A stretch of DNA of 64,000 nt from Telluribacter humicola (GTDB lineage Bacteria > Bacteroidota > Bacteroidia > Cytophagales > Spirosomataceae): assembly GCF_017355935.1 (NCBI RefSeq), contig NZ_JAFIQT010000007.1:1-64000 (forward strand). Reading direction: 5' to 3'. The notes beneath the pieces were generated by a model that ran no database searches, was not told where the DNA came from, and worked only from the letters and a program-made list of their open reading frames with translations. A program made the position numbers and the translations under genes. Below, one piece after another: positions 17,469 through 25,910 of this stretch. Every line of letters begins with the position of its first letter. The stretch's first letter is position 1.

Positions 17469-19184
17469 TTACAGGTTCTTTTTGTTCAGCTCCTTCACCG
17501 CAAAGTCAGCCGCCCGGGCCGTCAGCGCCATGTAGGTAAGCGATGGGTTGACGCAGGAAGCCGAGGTCATACAGGCTCCGTCAGTTACGAATACGTTCTT
17601 GGCTCCCCATACCTGGTTGTTGCCATTGAGTACCGATGTCTTCTGGTCGCGTCCCATGCGGGCAGTACCCATTTCATGAATAGCCATACCCAGGTACGAG
17701 CCCCGGTCGTAGGCTTTCACATTTTTCAGACCTGACTTTTCCAGCATTTCGGCGGCGTCATTCTTCATGTCCTCGCGCATCTTAATTTCGTTTTCACGAA
17801 GATCCGCGTCGAACACTACCAACGGCATGCCCCACTTATCCTTCTCCGTCTTGTCGAGGTACATCTTGTTTTCGTAGTAAGGCAGCGTTTCACCAAAGCC
17901 ACCAATACCCATCTGCCAATGACCCGGTGTGGTCATTTCTTCTTTAAAGTCGGCACCAAAGCTCAACTCAGCAATACCCCTTTGCCAGCTTTCGCGGCTG
18001 GCGCGTCCCTGGTACCCAAAGCCGCGCAGGTAGTCACGCTTATCGTTGCCGATGTTGCGGTAGCGCGGTATATAGATACCATTGGCCCGGCGTCCGTAGT
18101 AGTACTTGTCGAGGTCTCCTTCCCATTCGCCACTCGCTCCGATGCGGAAGTGGTGGTCCATGAGGTTATGGCCCAGCTGACCCGAGTCATTACCCATACC
18201 ATCCGGAAAACGCTCCGAAGTAGAGTTGAGCAGCAGGGCTGTCGAGCCCAGGGCACTGGCACATACGAATACGATCTTGGCGTTGTAGATCCGCTCTTCC
18301 AGCGTCACGGCGTCAACTACCCGTACTCCCGTAGCTTTCTGAGTCTCCTTATTGTACAGGATGTTGGTCACCATTGAGTCAGGACGGAGCGTGAGGCGGC
18401 CTGTCTTGGCGGCTGGTGGCAGCGTACATGACTGCGTACTAAAGTAGGCTCCATAGGGGCAGCCAAGCGCACACTGGTTGCGGTACTGACAAGCCGAGCG
18501 TCCGATGCCCAGTTGTGCCTTACCGGCAGCCGAGAGGTTAGCTACCCGCCCGATGGTCATTACGCGTCCGGGGAAGTTTTTCTCAATGCGCTTACGTACC
18601 TCCTTCTCCACACAGAACATATCCATCGGAGGCAGGAATTCGCTATCGGGCAACTGGGGGAGTCCCAGCTTTTCACCTGATATACCTACGTGCTTCTCTA
18701 CGTAAGAGTACCAGGGTGCAATATCTTTGTAGCGAATAGGCCAGTCTACTGCGATACCTTCCTTGGCGTTAGCCTCAAAATCAATATCACTAAGCCGGTA
18801 AGACTGACGTCCCCACATGATGGACTTCCCTCCTACGATATTGGGCCGGAACCAGTCAAACCGCTTGTTTTCTTTATAAAGAGAATCGGCATCTTTCATC
18901 CAGTACTTCTCGGTCATTTCATTGTAAGGGTAGTCACGCGATAGCTTTGGGTGCGTCGCCTTCTGCTCCTCAGTTATTTTACCGTTATACTGCAGTTGCC
19001 AGGGAGCCTTCAGGGCATTTTCGTAGCCCGTTACGTGATCGAGCTGCTTACCTCTTTCGAGCATGAGTACTCTGAGCCCTTTTTCGGTCAGTTCTTTGGC
19101 CGCCCAGCCACCTGATACTCCCGACCCCACGACGATGGCATCGTAGGTCATGTCTTTTACAGCATCTATATTAAGATTTGCCAT
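17469..19184 (-). CDS. GMC-family oxidoreductase (gluconate 2-dehydrogenase large-subunit type)
   Basis: This 571-residue FAD enzyme has an N-terminal dinucleotide-binding motif (AIVVGSGVSGGWAAKEL, about 15-31), an ERG segment, the loop NIVGGKSIMWGRQSYR, a Cys cluster (CQYRNQCALGC, about 235-245) and the C-terminal GMC signature with HEMGTARMG and NPSLTYMALTARAAD. It probably dehydrogenates a sugar or polyol. It has no signal peptide of its own, but the adjacent upstream gene encodes the small subunit with a twin-arginine signal, so the folded pair may be exported together. A palindromic terminator follows. Confidence 0.9.
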   Translation of the reverse strand: MANLNIDAVKDMTYDAIVVGSGVSGGWAAKELTEKGLRVLMLERGKQLDHVTGYENALKAPWQLQYNGKITEEQKATHPKLSRDYPYNEMTEKYWMKDADSLYKENKRFDWFRPNIVGGKSIMWGRQSYRLSDIDFEANAKEGIAVDWPIRYKDIAPWYSYVEKHVGISGEKLGLPQLPDSEFLPPMDMFCVEKEVRKRIEKNFPGRVMTIGRVANLSAAGKAQLGIGRSACQYRNQCALGCPYGAYFSTQSCTLPPAAKTGRLTLRPDSMVTNILYNKETQKATGVRVVDAVTLEERIYNAKIVFVCASALGSTALLLNSTSERFPDGMGNDSGQLGHNLMDHHFRIGASGEWEGDLDKYYYGRRANGIYIPRYRNIGNDKRDYLRGFGYQGRASRESWQRGIAELSFGADFKEEMTTPGHWQMGIGGFGETLPYYENKMYLDKTEKDKWGMPLVVFDADLRENEIKMREDMKNDAAEMLEKSGLKNVKAYDRGSYLGMAIHEMGTARMGRDQKTSVLNGNNQVWGAKNVFVTDGACMTSASCVNPSLTYMALTARAADFAVKELNKKNL

Positions 19185-19231
19185 TGGTTATGTACTTGCT
19201 TAGGAATAATGATAGAGATGGAATTAAAACA

Positions 19232-19762
19232 TTAGATAGCCCAGGCCTTCTGTCCCGGCTTCAGCGGTCTGCAGGCTTCGAACCGACCCGGTATAGGCAG
19301 GTACTCCAGCGCCTGCGTGGCTCCGATCTCTGAAGTAAAGTACCCCGTTACGGTAAGCTCTTTCATACGACGGAAGAAAGGCGTATCGCTGGTCATAGTG
19401 TGTTTCACCATCTCATTCTTTTGGGGAAGAGGTAGCTCCTCAAAGCTCTTTCCGAATTTAGTCTTACTCTCAGTATTCAACCTGGCCAGGCCATTGTAGA
19501 AGGTCTCCTGATCTTTCAGCGGAAAACAGTCACGCATCACCCGTACAATAAACTTCTCCGCACCGGCCGCTTTGGCTCCCGGAGTTTTGGTAGTAGGGAT
19601 AATGACATCGGCTAGTTCGGCCAGCAGAGCCTCCTGCTCAGCCGTTACATTCAGACTGGGACCATCGTAGATTTTCTCTCCCATAGCACCCGCCATGACC
19701 GGAGCCGACAGGGCTCCTCCCATCAGCAGTGCAATTCGCTGAACAGCTTCTCTTCTATTCAT
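19232..19762 (-). CDS. Gluconate 2-dehydrogenase subunit 3 family protein
   Basis: The 176-residue protein opens with a twin-arginine-type signal (MNRREAVQRIALLMGGALSAP) and continues as a gluconate 2-dehydrogenase subunit 3 domain: EQEALLAELADVIIPTTKTPGAKAAG and the conserved C-terminal half ending in a Phe/Tyr-rich segment (TVTGYFTSEIGATQALEYLPIPG). In characterised enzymes this subunit stabilises and guides export of the flavoprotein subunit, here the GMC gene that follows after 47 bases. No cytochrome c subunit gene is nearby. Confidence 0.88.
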   Translation of the reverse strand: MNRREAVQRIALLMGGALSAPVMAGAMGEKIYDGPSLNVTAEQEALLAELADVIIPTTKTPGAKAAGAEKFIVRVMRDCFPLKDQETFYNGLARLNTESKTKFGKSFEELPLPQKNEMVKHTMTSDTPFFRRMKELTVTGYFTSEIGATQALEYLPIPGRFEACRPLKPGQKAWAI

Positions 19763-20082
19763 TAGTAGTTAGTAAAGATTTGAGTGTTGAAAAGACTGAA
19801 ATGTATCTGCACCGGAAGAGAAGTACTCCTGGATATCCTGATCCCCGCGTTAGGGAAAGATGCCTGTTTCATAAGAGGAGGAACTTCCTTTAGGCTACGA
19901 ACAATTACAAAATAAAAGACGATTCTTACAAGAGTTTACCCTCCATTACGCTTCTTAAGTTATAAAAGTATCGGAACAGGTTGAAAAAGTATCCTCGGAC
20001 CTTATTCCTGTATAGAATCAGGCTCTTACGAACATAATTTCCAAACAGACTGTTGGATACATAGATCAGTCGAATAACCCAC
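19763..20082. other. Intergenic region between divergent genes, nothing recognised
   Basis: These 320 bases lie between the leftward dehydrogenase subunit gene and the rightward msrA. They should contain both promoters; on the minus strand TACATTTC near 19802 resembles a -7 box but lacks a convincing -33. A short open frame crosses the right part on the minus strand but overlaps msrA and lacks protein-like composition. Confidence 0.4.
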
Positions 20083-20754
20083 ATGAAAAGTTTAATCACT
20101 CGTATTTGCATTATCGCTCTAGCTGTAGCTTTTACAGCCTGTAATACTTCCAAGAATACCAACAAAGGTCATGGTGACACCAGCGCCGTCCGTAAGGTTG
20201 AGCTGGCAGCCCCCGAAGGAAAAGCCGTAGCCGCCTTTGCATCGGGCTGTTTCTGGTGTACCGAAGAAATATTTGAAGTAGTCGTAGGTGTCGACTCGGT
20301 GATATCAGGCTATGCCGGAGGTACTGCACCAAACCCTACGTACGATCTGGTCAATACCGAAACGACCGGCCATGCCGAAACAGTACTAGTGTACTACAAT
20401 CCGGAGCAGGTAAGCTACGAAGAGTTAGTAAAGGTATTTTATCTCTCTCATGACCCTACCACCCCTAACCGCCAGGGGCCAGACCGGGGCTCATCATACC
20501 GCTCTATCCTTTTCTACCAATCACCCGAAGAGAAACAGATCGCAGAGCGCGTGACAGCGAGTATGAACCAGGAACGATTTGATGGAAAGATCGTTACGGA
20601 GCTTAAGAACTTGGACCTATTTTACCGGGCCGAAGGCTACCACCAGGATTATATCGAACATAATCCGGATAATCCGTATGTACAGCAGGTATCTATACCC
20701 CGATTTAATAAATTTAAGGAAACTTATACTGGAAAGTTGAAGGAGAAGCATTAA
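20083..20754 (+). CDS. msrA: Peptide-methionine (S)-S-oxide reductase, lipoprotein form
   Basis: This 223-residue enzyme reduces the S epimer of methionine sulfoxide in oxidised proteins. It has a lipoprotein signal (lipobox FTAC, Cys20), so it should be anchored in the cell envelope rather than the cytoplasm. The catalytic motif GCFWC contains the nucleophile Cys56, followed by SGYAGG, the GHAETV segment and the HDPTTPNRQGPDRGSSYRS block. There is no fused MsrB domain. It is followed by a strong terminator and stands alone. Confidence 0.96.
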   Translation: MKSLITRICIIALAVAFTACNTSKNTNKGHGDTSAVRKVELAAPEGKAVAAFASGCFWCTEEIFEVVVGVDSVISGYAGGTAPNPTYDLVNTETTGHAETVLVYYNPEQVSYEELVKVFYLSHDPTTPNRQGPDRGSSYRSILFYQSPEEKQIAERVTASMNQERFDGKIVTELKNLDLFYRAEGYHQDYIEHNPDNPYVQQVSIPRFNKFKETYTGKLKEKH

Positions 20755-20775
20755 CCCTTTACTGTCAGTAATATA

Positions 20776-20812
20776 GAAAAGCCAGCGAAATCCTTATTCG
20801 CTGGCTTTTCTT
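20776..20812 (+). terminator. Terminator after msrA
   Basis: A perfect 14-base stem (GAAAAGCCAGCGAA ... TTCGCTGGCTTTTC) with a 7-base loop and T-rich tail lies 21 bases after the msrA stop codon. Confidence 0.85.
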
Positions 20813-20888
20813 ATCTTGAGTAGCAAGTAAAAAGCAGCCGGTTTAGTATATTTCTACCTGAATAAGGTACCTAACACACACTACTACC

Positions 20889-22238
20889 TTGAGACACTTT
20901 CTACACACCATCTTCCTGTTTATTTTATTGGGCAGTACAGTCATGGCACAACCGGCCGTTGTGCAGGTACAGGAGTATGTCAGCGGCCTGACCCGACCAA
21001 CCGATATTGCCTCCGCCCATGACGGCAGACTGTATGTAGCTGAGGTAGGAGGTAAAATCAGAATTATTTCTTCTACCGGAACCCTGCTCCCCTCACCCCT
21101 GCTGGACATTAGTCACAAGGTAAGTGATCTGGAATGGAATGGAATATTTGGGTTGGCTTTTCATCCCAACTATGCATCCAATGGCTACTTTTTTGTCAAG
21201 TACATCCAGAAGGACCAAAGCTTTTCCGTTTCCCGCTTTCAAAGAGATCCTAACAACCCAAACTTTGCTAATCCGGCCAGTGAGCAGGTTATTATTACGG
21301 TACCCTACCAGGGCGGGCATCGGGCCGGGAATATCGCGTTTGGGGCTGATGGGTACTTATATATTCCTACGGGCGACGGAGAACCCGGTGGGCGTGGCGA
21401 AGTAGGAGACCCTACAGGCGTAGCCCAAAACCTCCAATCCCTAAAAGGCAAAATACTTCGAATTAATGTGGACCAGGGTACCCCTTATTCCATACCACCT
21501 ACCAATCCCTATGTTAGTAATGGAGATAATATTCCGGATGAAATATGGGCATCGGGCTTACGGAACCCCTGGCGGATTAGCTTTGACAAACAAACGGGTG
21601 ATTTGTGGCTCGGAGAAAACGGCCAGGATGGATGGGAGGAAATTAATTTTACTCCGCCCGGAGCTGCTGGGGGAGCTAATTATGGCTGGAGTTGTTACGA
21701 GGGTACTCACCCCTATAACCCATGTCAGGGCAATAGTAGCTTCACAGCCCCGATCTTTGAGTACCCGGGGTATAACAACAACGGAAATCAATCAGCATCG
21801 GTAATAGGTGGATACGTGTACCGGGGACAGAGGTACCCCTCACTTTACGGCAGGTACCTGTTTACTGACAATGCTTCCGGAAAAATTGGGAGTATCTACC
21901 GAAATCCGGACCAGACCATTACTATAGCTGACCACGGCGTACAGTTAACAAATCCGGTTGCCTTTGGGGAAGATCAGGCGGGGGAACTTTACGTAGCCAC
22001 TTTTTTTGAAGGAAAAATATACCGGATCAAAACCGGTGAAACCGAGAGTGTACAGTCAGGCAACTGGGGTAGTCCCTCAACCTGGTCCTGCCACTGCATT
22101 CCTTCCGGTTCTGAAAAAGTACTTGTCAGCCCCGGCCATACCGTTACAATTCAGGACCAGAGCCCACAGGTAAAAGGGATACATTTGGTCGGTCAGATAG
22201 AATTTCTCAACGAGAGTAAACTTCACCTGACCGACTGA
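20889..22238 (+). CDS. Secreted PQQ-dependent sugar dehydrogenase-like protein with C-terminal extension
   Basis: This 449-residue protein most plausibly starts at TTG: the frame then opens with a good signal peptide (RHFLHTIFLFILLGSTVMAQ), while the first in-frame ATG lies at the end of that signal. The propeller shows RPTDIASAHDGRLYVAE, NGIFGLAFHPNYASNG, HRAGNIAFGADGYLYI, GLRNPWRISFD and GENGQDGWEEIN, typical of the soluble glucose dehydrogenase family. After about residue 380 comes a different segment (SGNWGSPSTWSC, SPGHTVTIQD) like the start of a G8/beta-helix domain, ending abruptly at residue 449. The activity is likely sugar oxidation if PQQ is supplied. Confidence 0.82.
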   Translation: MRHFLHTIFLFILLGSTVMAQPAVVQVQEYVSGLTRPTDIASAHDGRLYVAEVGGKIRIISSTGTLLPSPLLDISHKVSDLEWNGIFGLAFHPNYASNGYFFVKYIQKDQSFSVSRFQRDPNNPNFANPASEQVIITVPYQGGHRAGNIAFGADGYLYIPTGDGEPGGRGEVGDPTGVAQNLQSLKGKILRINVDQGTPYSIPPTNPYVSNGDNIPDEIWASGLRNPWRISFDKQTGDLWLGENGQDGWEEINFTPPGAAGGANYGWSCYEGTHPYNPCQGNSSFTAPIFEYPGYNNNGNQSASVIGGYVYRGQRYPSLYGRYLFTDNASGKIGSIYRNPDQTITIADHGVQLTNPVAFGEDQAGELYVATFFEGKIYRIKTGETESVQSGNWGSPSTWSCHCIPSGSEKVLVSPGHTVTIQDQSPQVKGIHLVGQIEFLNESKLHLTD

Positions 22239-22253
22239 AAGCTTTCGGTACTT

Positions 22254-22883
22254 TTAGTATCCCAGAAAAGTCTTGCTGGTGATTTCCTGCTTAATGGTAA
22301 TATAACCGGGATAGTCTACCTGCTTATCTCCCACGGCCAGCGTAGGCTTCACCTGTATAGTCAGTACAGCCGGCTTGGCATCAGCCTTACCCGCAAGGGC
22401 CTGCATCATGGCCAGGAAGTCATCCCTCGTCTGCTGATTAGAGATCAACTGATACGCATTGGTGCTTAGGCTGATGGGTATAGTAGTTCTACCGGAGTCA
22501 GCTGGCACTTCAATACGACGATCCAGTAATCCCTGAAACAGCTCCGTGTCTGCTAACAGTATCTTATACTCCAGCTGGTTTACGGCGGCTACGCTATTGG
22601 TAGGGTTCATGATGCTGAGGTTGAGTCGCAGGCTTAGGGGCACTTCACGCCGCAGCAGCGCCACGCCCAAACGCGGAAAACGAGCCAGATCCAATTCACT
22701 GGGATTGGAAATAGTCCGGAATTCGCGCACATCAATGCCTGCCAGGTATATACTATCGGCGGAGGTGATCTGAAACTTGCAATCGGCCAGAGCCTTTGCT
22801 TCTTTGATCTGTCTTCCTACACTGCATTGGGTGAATACTACCGCGGTCATAAGGGCCAGTATTCCAAAAAGTACTTTTTTCAT
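22254..22883 (-). CDS. Lipoprotein, LEA/WHy-like domain
   Basis: A 209-residue lipoprotein (lipobox FTQC, Cys20) starts at the ATG before MKKVLFGILAL. An upstream in-frame ATG would place 17 residues before the signal and is rejected. The mature part (CKFQITSADSIYLAGIDVREF; SLRLNLSIMNPTNSVAAVNQLEYKI; VPADSGRTTIPISLS) has the strand pattern of late-embryogenesis-abundant type 2/WHy domains seen in many Bacteroidota lipoproteins. The cellular role is unknown. It follows a large membrane-protein gene after 55 bases on the same strand, a possible operon. Confidence 0.7.
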   Translation of the reverse strand: MKKVLFGILALMTAVVFTQCSVGRQIKEAKALADCKFQITSADSIYLAGIDVREFRTISNPSELDLARFPRLGVALLRREVPLSLRLNLSIMNPTNSVAAVNQLEYKILLADTELFQGLLDRRIEVPADSGRTTIPISLSTNAYQLISNQQTRDDFLAMMQALAGKADAKPAVLTIQVKPTLAVGDKQVDYPGYITIKQEITSKTFLGY

Positions 22884-22938
22884 ATAAGCTAGTCTATTTA
22901 TTTCGGTGACGCATTTTAAAGTTAGATGCGCCATCCAT

Positions 22939-24765
22939 TCAAAGGTTTAATGTTTGTTCGGTCGGAGTTCGGCTCCATTTTCCGGATCCATCTACATACA
23001 ATAACCAGATTTCGTACGTACCCTTTAAGAATTTGGTCCCCCAGAAGGAGTAGGTATATTCTGAACTATAATAATTGCCTGTTCTCAGAAAATCCAGAAA
23101 AGGCCTGGGCTCAGGTACCGCCGGCAACAAGAACAGGTGCTTGTCAGAACGCAAAGCTACGTATTTGAGTTCTTCAGCAGGCTCATCCGGCAGCTTATAT
23201 GTTAGAGTTACTCTATTCTTGATTACACGCTCCCAGCCTGGTTTCTTTTCCGACTTTATATTCATGATCCCTTTATCTGCCGGATTGTTCCGTACCGGTA
23301 CAGACGCCAGTGTGGTAGTCAGGGGCGTCAGGGGATGCGCCGGATACTGGTAGAGTCCACTCTGGTCCAGGTTCTGAACCAGGTTCGTCATCATGGTAGG
23401 GTGATTCCAGAAAAACTTTTGACCGTAATCTTCTCCCGTAGTCAGGAGCATCCGGTGCGTAGGCCAGTAGTAGGTATCGATCAGCAGATCTTCGCGGTAG
23501 ATTCTAACATGTTGCAGCGATATATAATAGCTCGCCAGATTTATTCCTACCGCCAGTACAAGCGAGACGCCAACAAATAGTCTTGAGACTGTTGCATTAT
23601 TCCTGAGAAGCATTACAACCGCCAGGTAGCAGCAGGCCATGAATATCATACCAAATATCATATACCGGCGGGCAAAGATCTCGCCGCCCCAGATGATGTT
23701 GATACTAACGGGTCGACTCAAAACCAGCATGGCCCCCGTCGCCAGCAGAAAGAGCATGCTCCCCAGCAGAAACCAGTAGGTCCAGCGAACCGTAGTAGAC
23801 TTTTGCAGAATAATCCGTAGCGAAAACCATATGAATATAGCTACCAGAACAGCCCCTGCCAGTACAGAAACCAGTACATCCAGGTAGTAGGCAGATGGCA
23901 TCGGATGCGGCCTGTCCATATAGAATGTTCCCCCCATAAAACTAAGCCCGTAAATCAGGTTATAGAACAGGTTATTGAACAGGGCTGAGTTATCTCCTTC
24001 GAGGTATACGTAGTCAAACAGGAAATAGAAAAGACCAACAAGGCCAGCCACAACCACCCAGATTATCATCTGCCTGTAGCGCTTCTGCAAGCCCATGATT
24101 ATTAATCCGATCAGCCAGACAGCTATGCCGCTCCCACTCACAAAAGTGATAACTATGGTACACACCAGTGCCCCATAGTAGCTTCGGGTACTGTTAAAGC
24201 TCAGGGCATAAGCCGCCAGCATAGCAAAGAAGATCAGGGCAGTATTCTGAATAGCCGCAATACCCCATATGGCATTTTCGTGGTAAATCAGATTGAAGAC
24301 CAGAAAAGGTACCGGCAAAAAAGCAGCGAACGACAGCCCCTCCGCCTTCCAGAGCCGATACAGCAGGTACAGGATTCCCAGCAGGAATAGATCCCCCACG
24401 ATGATCTGCGCTTTTATATCTTCGGACCCCATCACCTGGTAGATACTCAGCATGACCACACGCTCAAAAGCAAACCGATGCTGATTGACCTGCTCAAACC
24501 AGGACTTAACTCGCTCCATAGGCTCGGGCGCGTGCATGAGCCTGTAAAAAGACTTGAGTAGCTCGTAGTCATCCGTAAAGGGAATATTGACCGTGTGGCT
24601 ATAGATGATGTAGAAAAAGTAAAGTATGGGTAAGGCCAGCAGCCCGTATCCTGAAAATGTTCGGAGTGAGGAGTCAGGATTACGAAAAGTAGCTATGCCA
24701 AATAAAAGAAGCAGGAAAAGTGTAACGAGAAAGTATGGGAATAGATAGGTATCGGGGGATAACAT
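22939..24765 (-). CDS. Polytopic membrane protein of unknown function
   Basis: The 608-residue protein has about ten to twelve predicted transmembrane helices spread over residues 8-410, followed by a soluble C-terminal domain of about 190 residues. Between the first helices lies NIPFTDDYELLKSF and then QHRFAFERVV; an acidic DD pair in the first external loop is a feature of GT-C glycosyltransferases that use lipid-linked sugars, so a glycosyltransferase-like role is conceivable but unproven. I do not recognise a named family. It may be co-transcribed with the downstream lipoprotein gene. Confidence 0.6.
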   Translation of the reverse strand: MLSPDTYLFPYFLVTLFLLLLFGIATFRNPDSSLRTFSGYGLLALPILYFFYIIYSHTVNIPFTDDYELLKSFYRLMHAPEPMERVKSWFEQVNQHRFAFERVVMLSIYQVMGSEDIKAQIIVGDLFLLGILYLLYRLWKAEGLSFAAFLPVPFLVFNLIYHENAIWGIAAIQNTALIFFAMLAAYALSFNSTRSYYGALVCTIVITFVSGSGIAVWLIGLIIMGLQKRYRQMIIWVVVAGLVGLFYFLFDYVYLEGDNSALFNNLFYNLIYGLSFMGGTFYMDRPHPMPSAYYLDVLVSVLAGAVLVAIFIWFSLRIILQKSTTVRWTYWFLLGSMLFLLATGAMLVLSRPVSINIIWGGEIFARRYMIFGMIFMACCYLAVVMLLRNNATVSRLFVGVSLVLAVGINLASYYISLQHVRIYREDLLIDTYYWPTHRMLLTTGEDYGQKFFWNHPTMMTNLVQNLDQSGLYQYPAHPLTPLTTTLASVPVRNNPADKGIMNIKSEKKPGWERVIKNRVTLTYKLPDEPAEELKYVALRSDKHLFLLPAVPEPRPFLDFLRTGNYYSSEYTYSFWGTKFLKGTYEIWLLYVDGSGKWSRTPTEQTLNL

Positions 24766-24952
24766 CTTTAAGGTTCGTTTAACCCCTATTAAAGTTGAAT
24801 TACCAGCCCTTTGTTTGTTTAAAATAAAAAAATTTACTCAAAGCCATACCTACATCGGCTGATACTATCCGGTTTTAATCGCGCACCGCATATATAGGCT
24901 CTCTGGCACAGTTATTTTTCTCCCCATACAAGTACCAATTCTATTCACAGCT

Positions 24953-25153
24953 ATGCCCTGGACCAAAGATAACTACCCAGCTTCCATGAAGAACCTGATG
25001 GCACCTGTACGTAATAAGGCCATCGAAATAGCCAACGCCTTACTTGCTGATGGACACGAAGAAGGCAGAGCCATTGCTATTGCTACGGCCAAGGCCGAAG
25101 AATGGGGCGAAAACCGAGGCAAGAAGATCAAGAAGTCAAGAGCTTCTTCCTGA
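24953..25153 (+). CDS. Small conserved protein (YdaT-like N-terminal type)
   Basis: This encodes a 66-residue soluble protein beginning MPWTKDNYPASMKNL, then a helical, Ala-rich EIANALLADGHEEGRAIAIA segment and a basic tail (KKIKKSRASS). The pattern resembles small proteins annotated near B. subtilis YdaT-type stress proteins; this is from memory and moderate in confidence. Function is unknown. A clear hairpin terminator about 45 bases after the stop supports a real single-gene unit. Confidence 0.65.
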   Translation: MPWTKDNYPASMKNLMAPVRNKAIEIANALLADGHEEGRAIAIATAKAEEWGENRGKKIKKSRASS

Positions 25154-25197
25154 TTATCGTCTCAGGATTTTTGGATGTATTTAGGAGATTCAGAGGA

Positions 25198-25228
25198 AGC
25201 ATCGTGCGGGAGTACGATGCTTTTTTTG
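25198..25228 (+). terminator. Terminator after the small YdaT-like gene
   Basis: An AGCATCGT/ACGATGCT stem with an 8-base loop is followed by seven T. Confidence 0.85.
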
Positions 25229-25253
25229 TGGGTGAAAAGATGTGGGAATACCG

Positions 25254-25285
25254 TTGCAAGGCGCCCCATTAGCAACTACCTTTGC
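25254..25285 (+). promoter_or_regulatory. Promoter of the DUF4494 gene
   Basis: TTG (25254-25256) and TACCTTTGC (25277-25285) are separated by exactly 20 bases, a near-perfect Bacteroidota promoter. The start codon is 40 bases downstream. Confidence 0.7.
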
Positions 25286-25324
25286 GACCCTGACTACGAA
25301 GTTCAACATTCAAATCAATAAATC

Positions 25325-25822
25325 ATGGCAAGCTGGTACCTAGGAAAAATCCGATACCAAAAGGAAGAAGAGAGCGGAAAGCAAAAGACTATCAATGAGA
25401 CCTATCTGGTTGATGCCCTTTCGTATACCGAAGCAGAGGCACGTCTATACAAGCAGATTGTAACGGGCGTTTCTGACTTTACCGTCAACAGCATCACCCG
25501 TATGCGACTGGCCGACCTGTTCACCTTTGAAGAGGGAGAAAAGTGGTTTAAAGCCAAGGTCGTATATTACTCCATAGACGAGAAGAGTGGTAAAGAGAAG
25601 AAGGTAAGCAACTACATGCTTCTCAACGCCGAAGATATCACCCAGGCACTGGAGCGCATCACCGACAGCCTTCGTACCATGCTGGTACCCTACGAGACGA
25701 CCGATCTTAACCTGACTACCATACTGGATGTATTCCCGTATAGCAGCGATTCGGAAGAAGAGCAGATTCCGGCTAATTTACGTCCTCTTTCGGAGGTAAT
25801 GGCCGAGCGCTCGGCAGAGTAA
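25325..25822 (+). CDS. DUF4494 family protein
   Basis: The 165-residue cytoplasmic protein matches the Bacteroidota-specific DUF4494 family: MASWYLGKIRYQKEEE at the start, the NETYLVDALSYTEAEARLY segment and a second half with KVVYYSIDEKSGKEKK. No signal peptide or membrane segment is present. Function is unknown; members are small single-domain proteins widely conserved in the phylum. It has its own promoter and terminator. Confidence 0.85.
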   Translation: MASWYLGKIRYQKEEESGKQKTINETYLVDALSYTEAEARLYKQIVTGVSDFTVNSITRMRLADLFTFEEGEKWFKAKVVYYSIDEKSGKEKKVSNYMLLNAEDITQALERITDSLRTMLVPYETTDLNLTTILDVFPYSSDSEEEQIPANLRPLSEVMAERSAE

Positions 25823-25838
25823 TTATAAACTCTTTAAT

Positions 25839-25880
25839 AAACAAGAAATCCTCCGGTCCTAGCCGGAGGATTTCTTGTTT
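25839..25880. terminator. Strong bidirectional terminator
   Basis: A perfect 18-base stem (AAACAAGAAATCCTCCGG and its complement) with a six-base loop lies between the converging DUF4494 and secreted-protein genes. Confidence 0.9.
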
Positions 25881-25910
25881 ATAAGCACTAACGTAGGTTA
25901 TTCAGTTCTA

